Origin: Mycobacterium lentiflavum | GTDB taxonomy: Bacteria; Actinomycetota; Actinomycetes; Mycobacteriales; Mycobacteriaceae | Assembly: GCF_022374895.2 (NCBI RefSeq) | Contig: NZ_CP092423.2 | Coordinates: 5,456,001 to 5,520,000, forward strand | Length of the DNA stretch: 64,000 bases | Direction of reading: 5' to 3' | Shown here: positions 52,555 to 61,769 of the stretch, in pieces | Layout: every line of letters begins with the position of its first letter | How positions within the stretch are numbered: the stretch's first letter is position 1 | Translations under genes and position numbers: made by a program | Notes under the pieces: model-generated | The model's input: the letters and a program-made list of their open reading frames with translations, nothing else | Told to the model about the DNA's origin: nothing | The model's database searches: none

Positions 52555-52837
52555 GCACAAGCGAAGGAAACGCTCGTTGAGGGCGATCCGGCCCGCTCAG
52601 CGGCGCGAGACGGCCAGTTCAACTACGCCGCTGAGCGGCCGCCAAAAATTGTGCTGGGTGACAACGATGGGACCCGAACCCCGGCAAATCGGCGAATTGC
52701 CGTCTGGGACAAGCTAGTTGGCGCGAGAATCGCTATTGCACATGCGCTGAATCCAACTCGCGCTGTAACAGTTCTGTAATAGTAAGTTTCGGTCTACCAG
52801 TGCGCCGCCGCGATGCGGCGCACCCGCTGTCGAAGCG

Positions 52838-53188
52838 TCAGCTGATACCGCGATTGCGGCGCTTGTCGAAGAAGTCGGACCACGAAACGACCTCGGGATG
52901 CTGCTTGAGCAATGCCCGGCGCTGCCGCTCGGTCATACCGCCCCACACGCCGAACTCCACCTTGTTGTCCAGCGCGTCGGCGCCGCATTCCTGCATTACC
53001 GGGCAGTGCCGGCAGATCACCGCGGCCTTACGCTGGGCGGCGCCCCGTACGAAGAGTTCGTCGGGGTCAGTGGTCCGGCATAACGCTTGGGACACCCAGG
53101 CAATTCGTTCTTCAGCATCAACACTGTGCAGCACCCCCTGTGCCGCCGCAATGTTGGTTCGGCGTGCCGCCGGTCGTGTTCCTGACAC
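52838..53188 (-). CDS. whiB4: WhiB4 redox-sensing iron-sulfur regulator
   Basis: 116 aa Wbl protein (Rv3681c). [4Fe-4S] ligands Cys37, Cys59, Cys62, Cys68 (C-x21-C-x2-C-x5-C), turn motif G-V-W-G-G (residues 80-84), basic tail 'KRRNRG'. Responds to O2/NO and controls antioxidant and virulence genes in mycobacteria. GTG at 53188, with AGGAAGG about 12 nt before. Transcribed divergently from ponA2 across a 361-bp gap. Confidence 0.95.
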   Translation of the reverse strand: MSGTRPAARRTNIAAAQGVLHSVDAEERIAWVSQALCRTTDPDELFVRGAAQRKAAVICRHCPVMQECGADALDNKVEFGVWGGMTERQRRALLKQHPEVVSWSDFFDKRRNRGIS

Positions 53189-53243
53189 GAGCTGTTCCCT
53201 TCCTCCCGGTCGCTATTAACGACCGCCCTCCTCGGGTAGCAGA

Positions 53244-53528
53244 TCAACGTTGCGATCTACACCACACTGTGCTGATCGGTGTTACCTGAATCTCACCGTC
53301 TGTATAAGTTAGGTGGTCAGCTGCCAATTGCGCAACAGTCTGATAACGCTTTTTTTGGGACGGGCGTGCCGTCTTGCCGTTGAGCGTAGGCGGAATCATG
53401 GGATCGAGTACCCCTTTTGGGTAGCTGATATGTAACGCGATCGAGAACATCCCATCCCGATTGACAGCAAAGTTGCAGGTCACGCGTTCTAGATCCGCTG
53501 TACGGATCGACGGCGCGTCGCGCGACAA
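53244..53528 (-). CDS. Possible small protein between whiB4 and ponA2
   Basis: 94-aa open frame from a TTG at 53528 inside a 361-bp gap. The predicted product looks protein-like (alternating 'FSIALHISYPKGVLDPMIPP' and helix 'RYQTVAQLAADHLTYTDG'), but GC at third codon positions is only moderate (about 55-60% by eye), well below neighbours. The gap also holds the whiB4 and ponA2 promoters. It may be a horizontally acquired gene or just non-coding. Confidence 0.3.
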   Translation of the reverse strand: MSRDAPSIRTADLERVTCNFAVNRDGMFSIALHISYPKGVLDPMIPPTLNGKTARPSQKKRYQTVAQLAADHLTYTDGEIQVTPISTVWCRSQR

Positions 53529-53549
53529 CGGCCGGTTACTGTAGTACGC

Positions 53550-55976
53550 ATGTCAGACCGCCCCCCGGCAGCTCTCACGATTCTCAAGCTGGCTGGCTGC
53601 TGCCTGCTGGCGAGCGTGGTCGCCACGGCGCTGCTGTTCCCGGTGGCCGGTGGGCTGGGACTGATGTCCAACCGGGCCTCCGAGGTGGTCGCCAACGGCT
53701 CGGCACAACTTCTCGAGGGGCAGGTGCCCGCCGTCTCGACGATGGTGGACGCGAAGGGCAACACCATCGCGTGGCTATACGAGCAGCGCCGGTTCGAGGT
53801 GCCCACCGACAAAATCGCTAACACGATGAAGCTGGCGATCGTCTCGATCGAGGACAAGCGGTTCGCCGAGCACAACGGGGTGGACTGGAAGGGCACGCTG
53901 ACCGGGCTGGCGGGCTATGCGTCCGGCGACGTCGACACCCGAGGGGGTTCGACGATCGAGCAGCAGTACATCAAGAACTACCAACTATTGGTGACCGCGA
54001 AGACCGACGCCGAAAAGCGCGCGGCCGTCGAAACCACCCCGGCCCGCAAGCTGCGCGAGATCCGGATGGCGCTCACGCTCGACAAGACGTTCACCAAGCC
54101 GGAGATCCTCACCCGCTACCTGAACCTCGTCTCCTTTGGGAACGGCTCGTTCGGCGTGCAGGACGCGGCGCAGACCTACTTCGGTATCAATGCGTCGGAT
54201 CTGAACTGGCAGCAGGCGGCGCTACTGGCGGGCATGGTGCAGTCGACCAGCACACTGAATCCCTACACCAACCCCGACGGTGCCCTGGCCCGGCGGAACC
54301 TGGTGCTCGACACGATGATTCAGAACCTGCCGCAGGAGACCGACGCGCTGCGCGCCGCCAAGGCGACGCCGCTGGGGATCTTGCCGCAGCCCAACGAGCT
54401 GCCGCGCGGTTGCATCGCCGCCGGTGACCGCGCCTTCTTCTGTGACTACGTCCAGGAGTACCTGTCGCGCGCCGGCATCAGTAAGGAACAGGTGGCCAGG
54501 GGCGGCTATCTGATCCGCACGACGCTGGACCCCGACGTGCAGATCCCGGTCAAGAGCGCGATCGACAAGTTCGCCAGCCCGACTCTGCCCGGTATCTCGA
54601 GCGTGATGAGCGTCATCAAGCCGGGCAAGGATTCGCACAAGGTGATGGCCATGGCCAGCAACCGCACCTACGGACTCGACGTCGACGCGGGCCAGACCAT
54701 GCGCCCGCAGCCCTTCTCGCTCGTCGGCGACGGCGCGGGGTCGGTGTTCAAGATCTTCACCACCGCCGCCGCGCTCGACATGGGGATGGGCATCAACGCC
54801 ACCCTGGAGGTGCCGCCGCGGTTCCAGTCCAAGGGCCTGGGTAGTGGTGGCGCCAAGGGCTGCCCCAAGGACACCTGGTGTGTGGTCAACGCGGGTAACT
54901 ACCGCGGGTCGATGAACGTCACCGAGGCGCTGGCCACCTCGCCCAACACCGCGTTCGCCAAGCTGATCTCGCAGGTGGGGGTGACGCGCACGGTCGACAT
55001 GGCGGTCAAGCTCGGGCTGCGGTCCTACGCCGACCCCGGCACGGCCCGTGACTACAACCCCGACAGCAACGAAAGCCTGGCCGATTTCGTCAAGCGGCAG
55101 AACATTGGATCGTTCACCCTCGGCCCGATCGAGGTGAACGCCCTGGAGCTGTCGAATGTCGCGGCCACGCTGGCCTCGGGCGGTGTGTGGTGCCCGCCCA
55201 ACCCGATCGACAAGCTGATCGACCGCAACGGCAACGAAGTCGCGGTGACCACCCAGACCTGCGATCAGGTGGTGCCCGAGGGGCTGGCCAACACCCTGGC
55301 CAACGCGATGAGCAAGGACGCCACCGGCGGCGGCACCGCGGCCGGTTCGGCCGGCGCCGCGGGCTGGGACCTGCCGATGTCGGGTAAGACCGGCACCACC
55401 GAGGCCCACCGCTCTTCCGGGTTCGTCGGATTCACCAGCCGCTACGCCGCGGCTAACTACATCTACGACGACTCCACCTCGCCGACGGATCTGTGTTCGG
55501 CCCCGTTGCGGCACTGCGGCGAGGGCGACCTGTATGGCGGTAACGAGCCCGCGCGGACCTGGTTCACCGCCATGAAACCAATCGCCACCAGCTTCGGCGA
55601 CATCAAGTTGCCGCCGACGGATCCGCGCTACGTCGAGGGTTCGCCCGGCTCGCGGGTGCCGAGCGTGGCCGGCATGGACGTCGACGCGGCACGCTCTCGC
55701 CTGAAGGAGGCCGGCTTCCAGGTAGCCGACCAGCCCAACTCGGTCAACAGCACCGCGAAGTTGGGCGAGGTGGTCGGGACATCGCCGTCGGGCAACACGA
55801 TCCCAGGCTCGGTCGTCACGATTCAGGTCAGCAACGGCATCCCACCGGCCCCGCCTCCGCCGCCGGACGGTGCGCCGCTGCCGGTCGGCTCTCAGGTCGT
55901 GGAAATTCCGGGTCTGCCGCCGATCACCATTCCGCTGCTGGCGCCGCCACCACCGCCCGGACAGCCGCCGCCATAG
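53550..55976 (+). CDS. ponA2: Bifunctional penicillin-binding protein PonA2
   Basis: Class A PBP that polymerises and cross-links peptidoglycan (Rv3682). 808 aa. One N-terminal membrane helix (about 12-38). Transglycosylase motifs E-D-K-R-F (catalytic Glu101) and 'RGGSTIEQQYIKN'. Transpeptidase S-V-F-K (Ser398), S-P-N, and K-T-G in 'SGKTGTTEAHRSSG'. A single C-terminal PASTA domain (about 697-762, 'VPSVAGMDVDAARSRLKEAGF') and a Pro-rich tail. Important for stress and acid survival in M. tuberculosis. Confidence 0.96.
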   Translation: MSDRPPAALTILKLAGCCLLASVVATALLFPVAGGLGLMSNRASEVVANGSAQLLEGQVPAVSTMVDAKGNTIAWLYEQRRFEVPTDKIANTMKLAIVSIEDKRFAEHNGVDWKGTLTGLAGYASGDVDTRGGSTIEQQYIKNYQLLVTAKTDAEKRAAVETTPARKLREIRMALTLDKTFTKPEILTRYLNLVSFGNGSFGVQDAAQTYFGINASDLNWQQAALLAGMVQSTSTLNPYTNPDGALARRNLVLDTMIQNLPQETDALRAAKATPLGILPQPNELPRGCIAAGDRAFFCDYVQEYLSRAGISKEQVARGGYLIRTTLDPDVQIPVKSAIDKFASPTLPGISSVMSVIKPGKDSHKVMAMASNRTYGLDVDAGQTMRPQPFSLVGDGAGSVFKIFTTAAALDMGMGINATLEVPPRFQSKGLGSGGAKGCPKDTWCVVNAGNYRGSMNVTEALATSPNTAFAKLISQVGVTRTVDMAVKLGLRSYADPGTARDYNPDSNESLADFVKRQNIGSFTLGPIEVNALELSNVAATLASGGVWCPPNPIDKLIDRNGNEVAVTTQTCDQVVPEGLANTLANAMSKDATGGGTAAGSAGAAGWDLPMSGKTGTTEAHRSSGFVGFTSRYAAANYIYDDSTSPTDLCSAPLRHCGEGDLYGGNEPARTWFTAMKPIATSFGDIKLPPTDPRYVEGSPGSRVPSVAGMDVDAARSRLKEAGFQVADQPNSVNSTAKLGEVVGTSPSGNTIPGSVVTIQVSNGIPPAPPPPPDGAPLPVGSQVVEIPGLPPITIPLLAPPPPPGQPPP

Positions 55977-56022
55977 GCGCGCAAGACGCTCCTGAGGCCC
56001 CAACCAGCAGTAGGCTGCGTAC

Positions 56023-56982
56023 ATGGCTGATGTTTTGCCCGCTCTGATCCGCACCGGCGCCGTCGCGCTGGGTTCGACGGTCGCCGGCATTGGTTACGCC
56101 GCGGTCGTTGAGCGCAACGCCTTCGTCCTGCGCGAGATAACCATGCCCGTGTTGTCGCCGGGTTCCACGCCGCTGCGCGTACTGCATATCAGCGATCTGC
56201 ACATGATGCCCAACCAGCGCCGCAAGCAGGCCTGGCTGCGCGAGCTGTCCGGCTGGGAGCCCGACCTGGTGGTCAACACCGGTGATAACCTGGCGCATCC
56301 CAAAGCGGTCCCCGCGGTCATCCAGGCGCTGGGCGATCTGCTGTCGCGGCCGGGTGTCTTCGTCTTCGGCAGCAACGACTACTTCGGGCCGCGGCTGAAG
56401 AACCCGCTGAACTACCTGACCAACCCGTCCCACCGGATCAAGGGCGAGCCGCTGCCCTGGCAGGATCTGCGAGCGGTGTTCACCGAGCGTGGCTGGCTTG
56501 ACCTCACCCACACGCGCCGCGAGTTCGAAGTGGCCGGCCTGCACCTCGCCGCGGCCGGCGTGGACGACCCACACATCGACCGCGACCGCTACGAGACGAT
56601 CGCGGGGCCGGCCAGCCCGGCGGCGAATCTGCGACTGGGCCTGGTGCACTCCCCTGAGCCGCGCGTGCTGGATCGCTTCGCCGCCGACGGCTACCAGCTG
56701 GTGATGGCCGGGCACACGCACGGCGGGCAGCTGTGCCTGCCGTTCTACGGCGCACTAGTGACCAACTGCGGCCTGGACCGCACCCGGGCCAAGGGGCCGT
56801 CGCGCTGGGGAGCCAACATGCAGTTGCATGTCTCCGCGGGACTAGGCACCTCCCCGTTCGCGCCGGTGCGGTTCTGCTGCCGGCCGGAAGCGACCCTGCT
56901 GACGTTGATCGCCGCTCCGATGGGTGGGCGGGATTCCAGCAGCAACCTGGGTCGCTCACGCCCCGCGGCATCCCTGCGTTGA
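56023..56982 (+). CDS. Membrane-associated metallophosphoesterase (Rv3683)
   Basis: 319 aa. N-terminal hydrophobic helix (about 8-28), then a calcineurin-like domain: D-L-H in 'HISDLHMMP' (Asp58, His60), 'VVNTGDN' (Asp88), 'GSNDY' (Asn118), and 'AGHTHGGQL'. YaeI/LpxH-like layout; phosphodiesterase or phosphomonoesterase on an unknown lipid-linked or soluble substrate. ATG start. Its stop overlaps the next start. Confidence 0.88.
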   Translation: MADVLPALIRTGAVALGSTVAGIGYAAVVERNAFVLREITMPVLSPGSTPLRVLHISDLHMMPNQRRKQAWLRELSGWEPDLVVNTGDNLAHPKAVPAVIQALGDLLSRPGVFVFGSNDYFGPRLKNPLNYLTNPSHRIKGEPLPWQDLRAVFTERGWLDLTHTRREFEVAGLHLAAAGVDDPHIDRDRYETIAGPASPAANLRLGLVHSPEPRVLDRFAADGYQLVMAGHTHGGQLCLPFYGALVTNCGLDRTRAKGPSRWGANMQLHVSAGLGTSPFAPVRFCCRPEATLLTLIAAPMGGRDSSSNLGRSRPAASLR

Positions 56983-58085
56983 ACGATCGGACCCAGACCG
57001 CGGGCCGCAGCCTGTCCCGCAGCTGGACCGACAATGCGATCCGGCTGATCGAGGCCGATGCCCGGCGCAGCGCCGACACCCACCTGTTGCGCTACCCGCT
57101 GCCGTCGGCCTGGGGCACGGACGTCGACATCGCGCTGTACCTCAAGGACGAGTCGACGCACATCACCGGCAGCCTCAAGCACCGGCTGGCGCGCTCGTTG
57201 TTTCTGTATGCCCTGTGCAACGGATGGATCGGCGAGGGCACCACGGTCGTCGAGGCGTCGTCGGGTTCGACGGCGATCTCCGAGGCGTACTTCGCGTCGC
57301 TGCTGGGCCTGCCGTTCGTCGCCGTGATGACGGAGAGTACCAGCTCCGCCAAGGTGGCTCTGATCGAATCACAAGGCGGCCGTTGCCATTTCGTGCAGAA
57401 TTCCAGCGAGGTGTACGACGAGGCGCAGCGCGTCGCCCGCCAGACCGGCGGCCACTACATGGACCAGTTCACCAACGCCGAGCGGGCCACCGACTGGCGC
57501 GGCAACAACAACATCGCCGAATCGATCTTCGCGCAGATGCGCGACGAGAAGTACCCGATCCCAGCCTGGATCGTCGTCGGCGCGGGCACCGGCGGAACCA
57601 GCGCGACGATCGGGCGCTACATCCGCTACCGGCGCCACGCGACCGGCCTGTGCGTCGTCGACCCGGAGAACTCCGCGTTCTTCCCCGCGTATGCCGGGCG
57701 GCGCTACGACCTCGTGCTGCAGACGTCGTCCCGGATCGAGGGGATCGGGCGGCCGCGGGTCGAGCCGTCGTTTCTGCCCGACGTGGTGGACCGCATGGTC
57801 GCGGTGCCCGATGCCGCGTCGATCGCCGCGGCCCGTCACGTCAGTGCCGTGCTGGGACGGCGGGTGGGGCCGTCGACCGGAACCAATCTGTGGGGCGCCT
57901 TCGGACTGCTGGCCGAGATGGTCGCCGCGGGTCGCAGTGGCTCAGTCGTCACGCTGATCGCCGACAGCGGCGACCGCTACGCCGACACCTATTTCAGTGA
58001 CGCATGGGTCGCCGCGCAGGGGCTCGATCTCACCGGTCCGGCCGCGGCGCTGGTCGACTTCGAGCGCAACACCAGCTGGACCTAG
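56979..58085 (+). CDS. cds1: PLP-dependent L-cysteine desulfhydrase Cds1 (Rv3684)
   Basis: 368 aa from a TTG that overlaps the previous stop (TTGA). Fold type II PLP enzyme of the cysteine synthase family: Schiff-base Lys in 'THITGSLKHRLARSL', phosphate-binding 'EASSGSTAISEAY', and G-A-G-T-G-G-T in 'VVGAGTGGTSA'. In M. tuberculosis Rv3684 (Cds1) makes H2S, pyruvate and ammonia from L-cysteine and supports respiration and redox balance. Alternative starts downstream would shorten the N-terminus. Confidence 0.88.
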   Translation: MNDRTQTAGRSLSRSWTDNAIRLIEADARRSADTHLLRYPLPSAWGTDVDIALYLKDESTHITGSLKHRLARSLFLYALCNGWIGEGTTVVEASSGSTAISEAYFASLLGLPFVAVMTESTSSAKVALIESQGGRCHFVQNSSEVYDEAQRVARQTGGHYMDQFTNAERATDWRGNNNIAESIFAQMRDEKYPIPAWIVVGAGTGGTSATIGRYIRYRRHATGLCVVDPENSAFFPAYAGRRYDLVLQTSSRIEGIGRPRVEPSFLPDVVDRMVAVPDAASIAAARHVSAVLGRRVGPSTGTNLWGAFGLLAEMVAAGRSGSVVTLIADSGDRYADTYFSDAWVAAQGLDLTGPAAALVDFERNTSWT

Positions 58086-58153
58086 CTCGGGGGCCCGCTG
58101 CCAGCGGTTTGGGCAGTCGGCGGGCAGGTGCGATAGGCTGTCGAGGCTTCAAG

Positions 58154-58230
<77 letters not shown>

Positions 58231-58249
58231 GTTTTGCGGCTGGCACTTC

Positions 58250-58276
58250 CTAAGCGTTGACTCAGCGACTCCTAGG
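58250..58276 (+). promoter_or_regulatory. Candidate response-regulator box 1 (three 11-bp-spaced repeats)
   Basis: CTAAGCG (58250), CTCAGCG (58261) and CTAGG (58272), each 11 bp apart, directly before the first COG4705 gene. OmpR-type regulators bind direct repeats of this spacing. The CTCAGCG core recurs upstream of the regulator gene and of the second COG4705 gene. Confidence 0.5.
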
Positions 58277-58290
58277 TACCTTCGGGCGCC

Positions 58291-59556
58291 ATGAGTCAGA
58301 TGCTGCCTTCCATCGCCCTTCGCACGCCCCGCCGGATGCTCAGCAAGGTCCCTGAGGTCACCGTGTGGTTCTGGGTGATCAAGATCCTGTGCACCACCGT
58401 CGGGGAGAGTTTCGCCGACTGGATCAGTACGACGGTGGGCCTCGGCCTCAGCGTGACGGCACTGATCTTCACCGTCGCCCTGGGCATCGTTTTGGCCTTC
58501 CAGTTGATCCTCGACCGCTATCTGCCGATCGTCTACTGGCTGGCGGTCGTGGTGCTGAGCATCACCGGCACGCTCTACACCGACCTGCTGACCGACAAGC
58601 TGCACGTGCCGCTGGCGGTCAGCACGGCGGTGTTCGCGACGATATTGGCCGTTGTCTTCGGCGTTTGGTATGCCCGGGAGCGCACGCTGTCGATCCACAG
58701 CATCGTCACGACGCCGCGCGAGTTGTGCTACTGGCTCGCGGTGCTGGTCACCTTCGCCCTGGGTACTGCCGTCGGCGACTGGACGTTACAGCTCACCGGC
58801 TGGGGGCCGGGCACCTCGGTGCTGCTGCCGGCCGCCCTGATCGCCTCGATCGCGATCGGCTGGCGGGTGGGCGCCAACCCGGTGCTGTCCTTCTGGCTGG
58901 CCTACATCCTGACCCGCCCACTGGGCGCCAACCTCGGCGACTGGCTGGCCTCCCCATCGGCCAGCCACGGTCTGGGTTGGGGGACCGCGATCACCAGCGC
59001 GATCTTCTTGGCCGCGATTCTCGTCACCGTCGGGTACCTGATGGTCAGCCGCAGCGATGTCATCGATGACGAAAACCCAACCCGCGCAACGACTGTCACG
59101 ACCAACCCGACCCGCGAGCGGCTGATGCTCGGCTATTACACGGCGGCGGCGGTTGCTACCGGCGCACTGCTGCTCTGGAGTGCCCACGGTCATGCCGACG
59201 GCCCCGAGAGCGACGAAGAATTGGATTCGGCCACCGCTGCCACGATCACCGCGCCTGCCCAGCCGGGACAACCGGCCGCGGCTTTCCCGCCGGCCGAGGT
59301 CGCCAAATTCCGGTCCATCACGCAGGACACGCTGTCCAAATTGCGGGCCGGCGATCAGGCCGGCGCCAAGGCGCGAATCACGGACCTGGAAACCGCATGG
59401 GATGACGACGAACCGAAGCTCAAGCCGATGAACCAAAGCGCGTGGCACACCCTCGACAAGCAGATCGACGGTGCACTGGCGGCCTTGCGGGCACCGATGC
59501 CCAACCCGGCCACCGAGAAGCAGCTAGTGACCGCATTGTTGAGCGCGCTGCAGTAG
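58291..59556 (+). CDS. COG4705-type membrane protein with extra C-terminal domain
   Basis: 421 aa. The N-terminal half has eight predicted helices built from four repeats of about 55-65 residues, each with an aromatic-W start and a G-x-x-x-(G/A/T)-D end: Asp43, Asp98, Asp163 and Asp217. A ninth helix (about 281-297) leads to a 120-residue charged helical domain (about 300-421), absent from the second copy at 61846. COG4705 is an uncharacterised membrane family; four intramembrane acidic residues suggest cation handling (inference). ATG 14 nt after the repeats; followed at 14 nt by the histidine kinase gene, so an operon is likely. Confidence 0.75.
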   Translation: MSQMLPSIALRTPRRMLSKVPEVTVWFWVIKILCTTVGESFADWISTTVGLGLSVTALIFTVALGIVLAFQLILDRYLPIVYWLAVVVLSITGTLYTDLLTDKLHVPLAVSTAVFATILAVVFGVWYARERTLSIHSIVTTPRELCYWLAVLVTFALGTAVGDWTLQLTGWGPGTSVLLPAALIASIAIGWRVGANPVLSFWLAYILTRPLGANLGDWLASPSASHGLGWGTAITSAIFLAAILVTVGYLMVSRSDVIDDENPTRATTVTTNPTRERLMLGYYTAAAVATGALLLWSAHGHADGPESDEELDSATAATITAPAQPGQPAAAFPPAEVAKFRSITQDTLSKLRAGDQAGAKARITDLETAWDDDEPKLKPMNQSAWHTLDKQIDGALAALRAPMPNPATEKQLVTALLSALQ

Positions 59557-59570
59557 TACGGTCCGTGCTG

Positions 59571-60989
59571 ATGGCACATTCAGGCAGGAAGCCGAGGTTG
59601 CTGCACCCGCGAGCGTGGAGCATCTCGGCGCGCTCGGCAGTGGTGTCGGCGACGGTCAGCCTGGTGGCACTGACGATGGCCGGTGCGATCCTGCTATTGG
59701 TGTTGTATTTCGCGTTGATTTCTGCCGCCGACGACGCCGCGGCGAGTCGGCTGCGCGACATCGCCAGGACGCTGCAGTCGGAGACCACTCCGGACCTCGA
59801 TCCGCCCCTGCTGGCCACCGACCAACGCATCGTCGCCGTCCAGATCCTCGACGGCGCCGGCCATTCGGTGGCCTCGTCGAGCTCCACGCCTGAGCCGCCG
59901 ATGCTGGCGCTCAACGCGATTGGAAGCACCCCGCGGATCGGAATCACGGGCGCCGAGGTGCGGATGCACGACGTCCGGGTGGCCGGACAGTCGCTCGAGA
60001 CGCCGACCGGTCGCTACTTCGTACTCGTCGGGGCCGGCACCGACGACATGGAAAGCACCGTCTTGACGGTGGCGATCGGGCTGGCCGCGGCCGCGCCATT
60101 GGTGATCGCGGCGGCGGGCGTGGCCACCTACCTTCTGGTGCGACGGTCGCTGGGTTCGGTGGAAGCGATTCGCTCCCGGGTTGCCGATATCAGCGCGTCC
60201 GATCTCACCGAGCGAGTGCCGGTGCCAGCCCAACGCGACGAGATCTTTACGCTGGCGACAACGATGAACCAGATGCTGTCGCGCCTCGAATCCAGCCAAG
60301 CCGCCCAGCGCCGGTTCGTCGCCGATGCGTCCCATGAACTGCGTAGCCCGCTGTCGACGGTGATCTCGGCGCTCGAGGTCGGCGTCGCCCACCCCGAGTT
60401 GCTCGACGACCGGCTCGCCGTCGACACGCTGCTGCCCGAAGCGCGCCGGATGCAGGCGTTGGTCGAGGACCTGCTGCTGTTGGCCCGCGCCGACGAACGC
60501 GGCCTGGCGCTGCGCCGCACCGACACCGACATCGACGATCTGGCCGTCGCCGAGGTCAGCCGGCTGCGCCGCGAGACGGCGCTGGACGTGCATGCCGAAC
60601 TTGCTCCGACGCGGTTGGTCGGTGACGCGAGCGCACTGGCACGCGTGCTGCGCAACCTGCTCGACAACGCGGCGCGACATGCGACCTCGCGAGTGGAGGT
60701 GGCGGTGCGGTCCGAACACTCTCAGGCGTGGCTGACCGTCGCCGACGACGGTCCGGGGATCGCGCCGGTCGACCGGCTGCGCGTGTTCGAGCGGTTCGTG
60801 CGCCTGGACACCGACCGATCCCGCAGCGGCGGCGGCACCGGACTCGGGCTGGCCATCGTGTTCGAAATCGTGGCCGCGCACGGCGGCAGCGTGCGCATCG
60901 ACGACCGCCCTGGCGGCGGCACCGCGGTGGTCGTTCAGCTGCCGCTGGGCACCGCGACGTCGGCGTCCTCGCCGGCCTCCAGCCGATAG
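59571..60989 (+). CDS. Sensor histidine kinase
   Basis: 472 aa. TM1 (about 24-50), extracytoplasmic sensor (about 52-160), TM2 (about 163-190), HAMP (about 191-243), HisKA with His255 in A-S-H-E-L-R-S-P-L, and HATPase with N box 'NLLDNAARHA', G1 'DDGPGI' and G2 'GGTGLGLAI'. All kinase motifs are intact. ATG 59571; GTG 59565 is an alternative. Its 3' end overlaps by 55 bp the 3' end of the response regulator on the other strand. Sensor ligand unknown. Confidence 0.9.
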   Translation: MAHSGRKPRLLHPRAWSISARSAVVSATVSLVALTMAGAILLLVLYFALISAADDAAASRLRDIARTLQSETTPDLDPPLLATDQRIVAVQILDGAGHSVASSSSTPEPPMLALNAIGSTPRIGITGAEVRMHDVRVAGQSLETPTGRYFVLVGAGTDDMESTVLTVAIGLAAAAPLVIAAAGVATYLLVRRSLGSVEAIRSRVADISASDLTERVPVPAQRDEIFTLATTMNQMLSRLESSQAAQRRFVADASHELRSPLSTVISALEVGVAHPELLDDRLAVDTLLPEARRMQALVEDLLLLARADERGLALRRTDTDIDDLAVAEVSRLRRETALDVHAELAPTRLVGDASALARVLRNLLDNAARHATSRVEVAVRSEHSQAWLTVADDGPGIAPVDRLRVFERFVRLDTDRSRSGGGTGLGLAIVFEIVAAHGGSVRIDDRPGGGTAVVVQLPLGTATSASSPASSR

Positions 60990-61639
60990 CCGACCCCGCG
61001 CACCGTCGCAATTGTGTTGGTGCCGAACGGGAGATCGATCTTTCGCCGCACATAGAAGACGTAGACCTCGACGAGGTTGTCATCACCGGAGAAGTGCGGA
61101 TCCCAGACGTTGTGCAGGATGTCGGTCTTGCTCACCACCGTGCCCTTGTTGCGCATCAGGTAGTGCAGCAGTCCGTACTCGCGCGGTGTCAGCGCGATCG
61201 TGTCGTCGTTGCGACGCACGATGCGCCGCGCCGGATCCAGCGACAAGGTGCCCGCGGTCAACACGACCGGCCGCTCGGGGGCACCGCGCCGAACCAACGC
61301 CCGCAGCCGCGCGACCAGCACGATGAACGAAAAGGGTTTGGTCAGATAGTCGTCCGCGCCCAGATCGAACGCGTCGGCCTGCTCGTAGTCGCCGTCCTTG
61401 GCGGTGAGCATCAACACCGGCGTCCACACCTGGGCCGCGCGCATGCGGCGAACGACCTCGTAGCCGCTGATCCCGGGCAACATGATGTCCAAGATGATCA
61501 CGTCGAAACGGTGCTCGGTGGCCTCCCACAACCCGTCGTTACCGTTGTCGGCAGTGGTCACCACGCATCCCTCGGCGCGCAAGCCCATCGTCAGCGTCGC
61601 GGCCAGCCGCGGCTCGTCCTCGACGATCAGCACCTTCAC
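60935..61639 (-). CDS. OmpR-family response regulator
   Basis: 234 aa. Receiver domain with phospho-acceptor Asp51 (I-I-L-D-I-M-L-P), acidic pair 'VEDE', Thr in 'LMLTAKDG' and Lys in 'YLTKPF'. C-terminal winged helix (about 130-225, 'LTPREYGLLHYLMRNKG', 'VDNL'-type 'DDNLVEVYVFYVRRK', 'TVRGVGYRL'). GTG at 61639 with a purine-rich site upstream. Encoded opposite to, and overlapping, its presumed partner kinase. Likely autoregulates and controls both flanking COG4705 genes through the CTCAGCG boxes. Confidence 0.92.
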   Translation of the reverse strand: MKVLIVEDEPRLAATLTMGLRAEGCVVTTADNGNDGLWEATEHRFDVIILDIMLPGISGYEVVRRMRAAQVWTPVLMLTAKDGDYEQADAFDLGADDYLTKPFSFIVLVARLRALVRRGAPERPVVLTAGTLSLDPARRIVRRNDDTIALTPREYGLLHYLMRNKGTVVSKTDILHNVWDPHFSGDDNLVEVYVFYVRRKIDLPFGTNTIATVRGVGYRLEAGEDADVAVPSGS

Positions 61640-61711
61640 CCGCCCCGCCCCTTCTCATCGTGGCGTCGCGGATCCCCGCGGCAAGCCCACTTGACCACGG
61701 TGGCACGAGAA

Positions 61712-61729
61712 CGCTGAGAAACCACTGAG
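61712..61729 (-). promoter_or_regulatory. Candidate response-regulator box 2 (faces the regulator gene)
   Basis: On the minus strand CTCAGTG (61729-61723) and CTCAGCG (61718-61712), 11 bp apart, about 73-90 bp before the regulator start. Same core as boxes 1 and 3. Confidence 0.5.
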
Positions 61730-61769
61730 GAGGTTCTCATCGTCATGCACACAGCTGACCCATACGGAA

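Noticed and set aside
52640..52740. tRNA-like T-arm sequence (reverse complement contains GGGGTTCGGGTCCC)
   Set aside because: No matching acceptor, D or anticodon arms can be drawn; may be a relic or chance. A GGCAA/TTGCC hairpin next to it could be a terminator, but no U-run follows.
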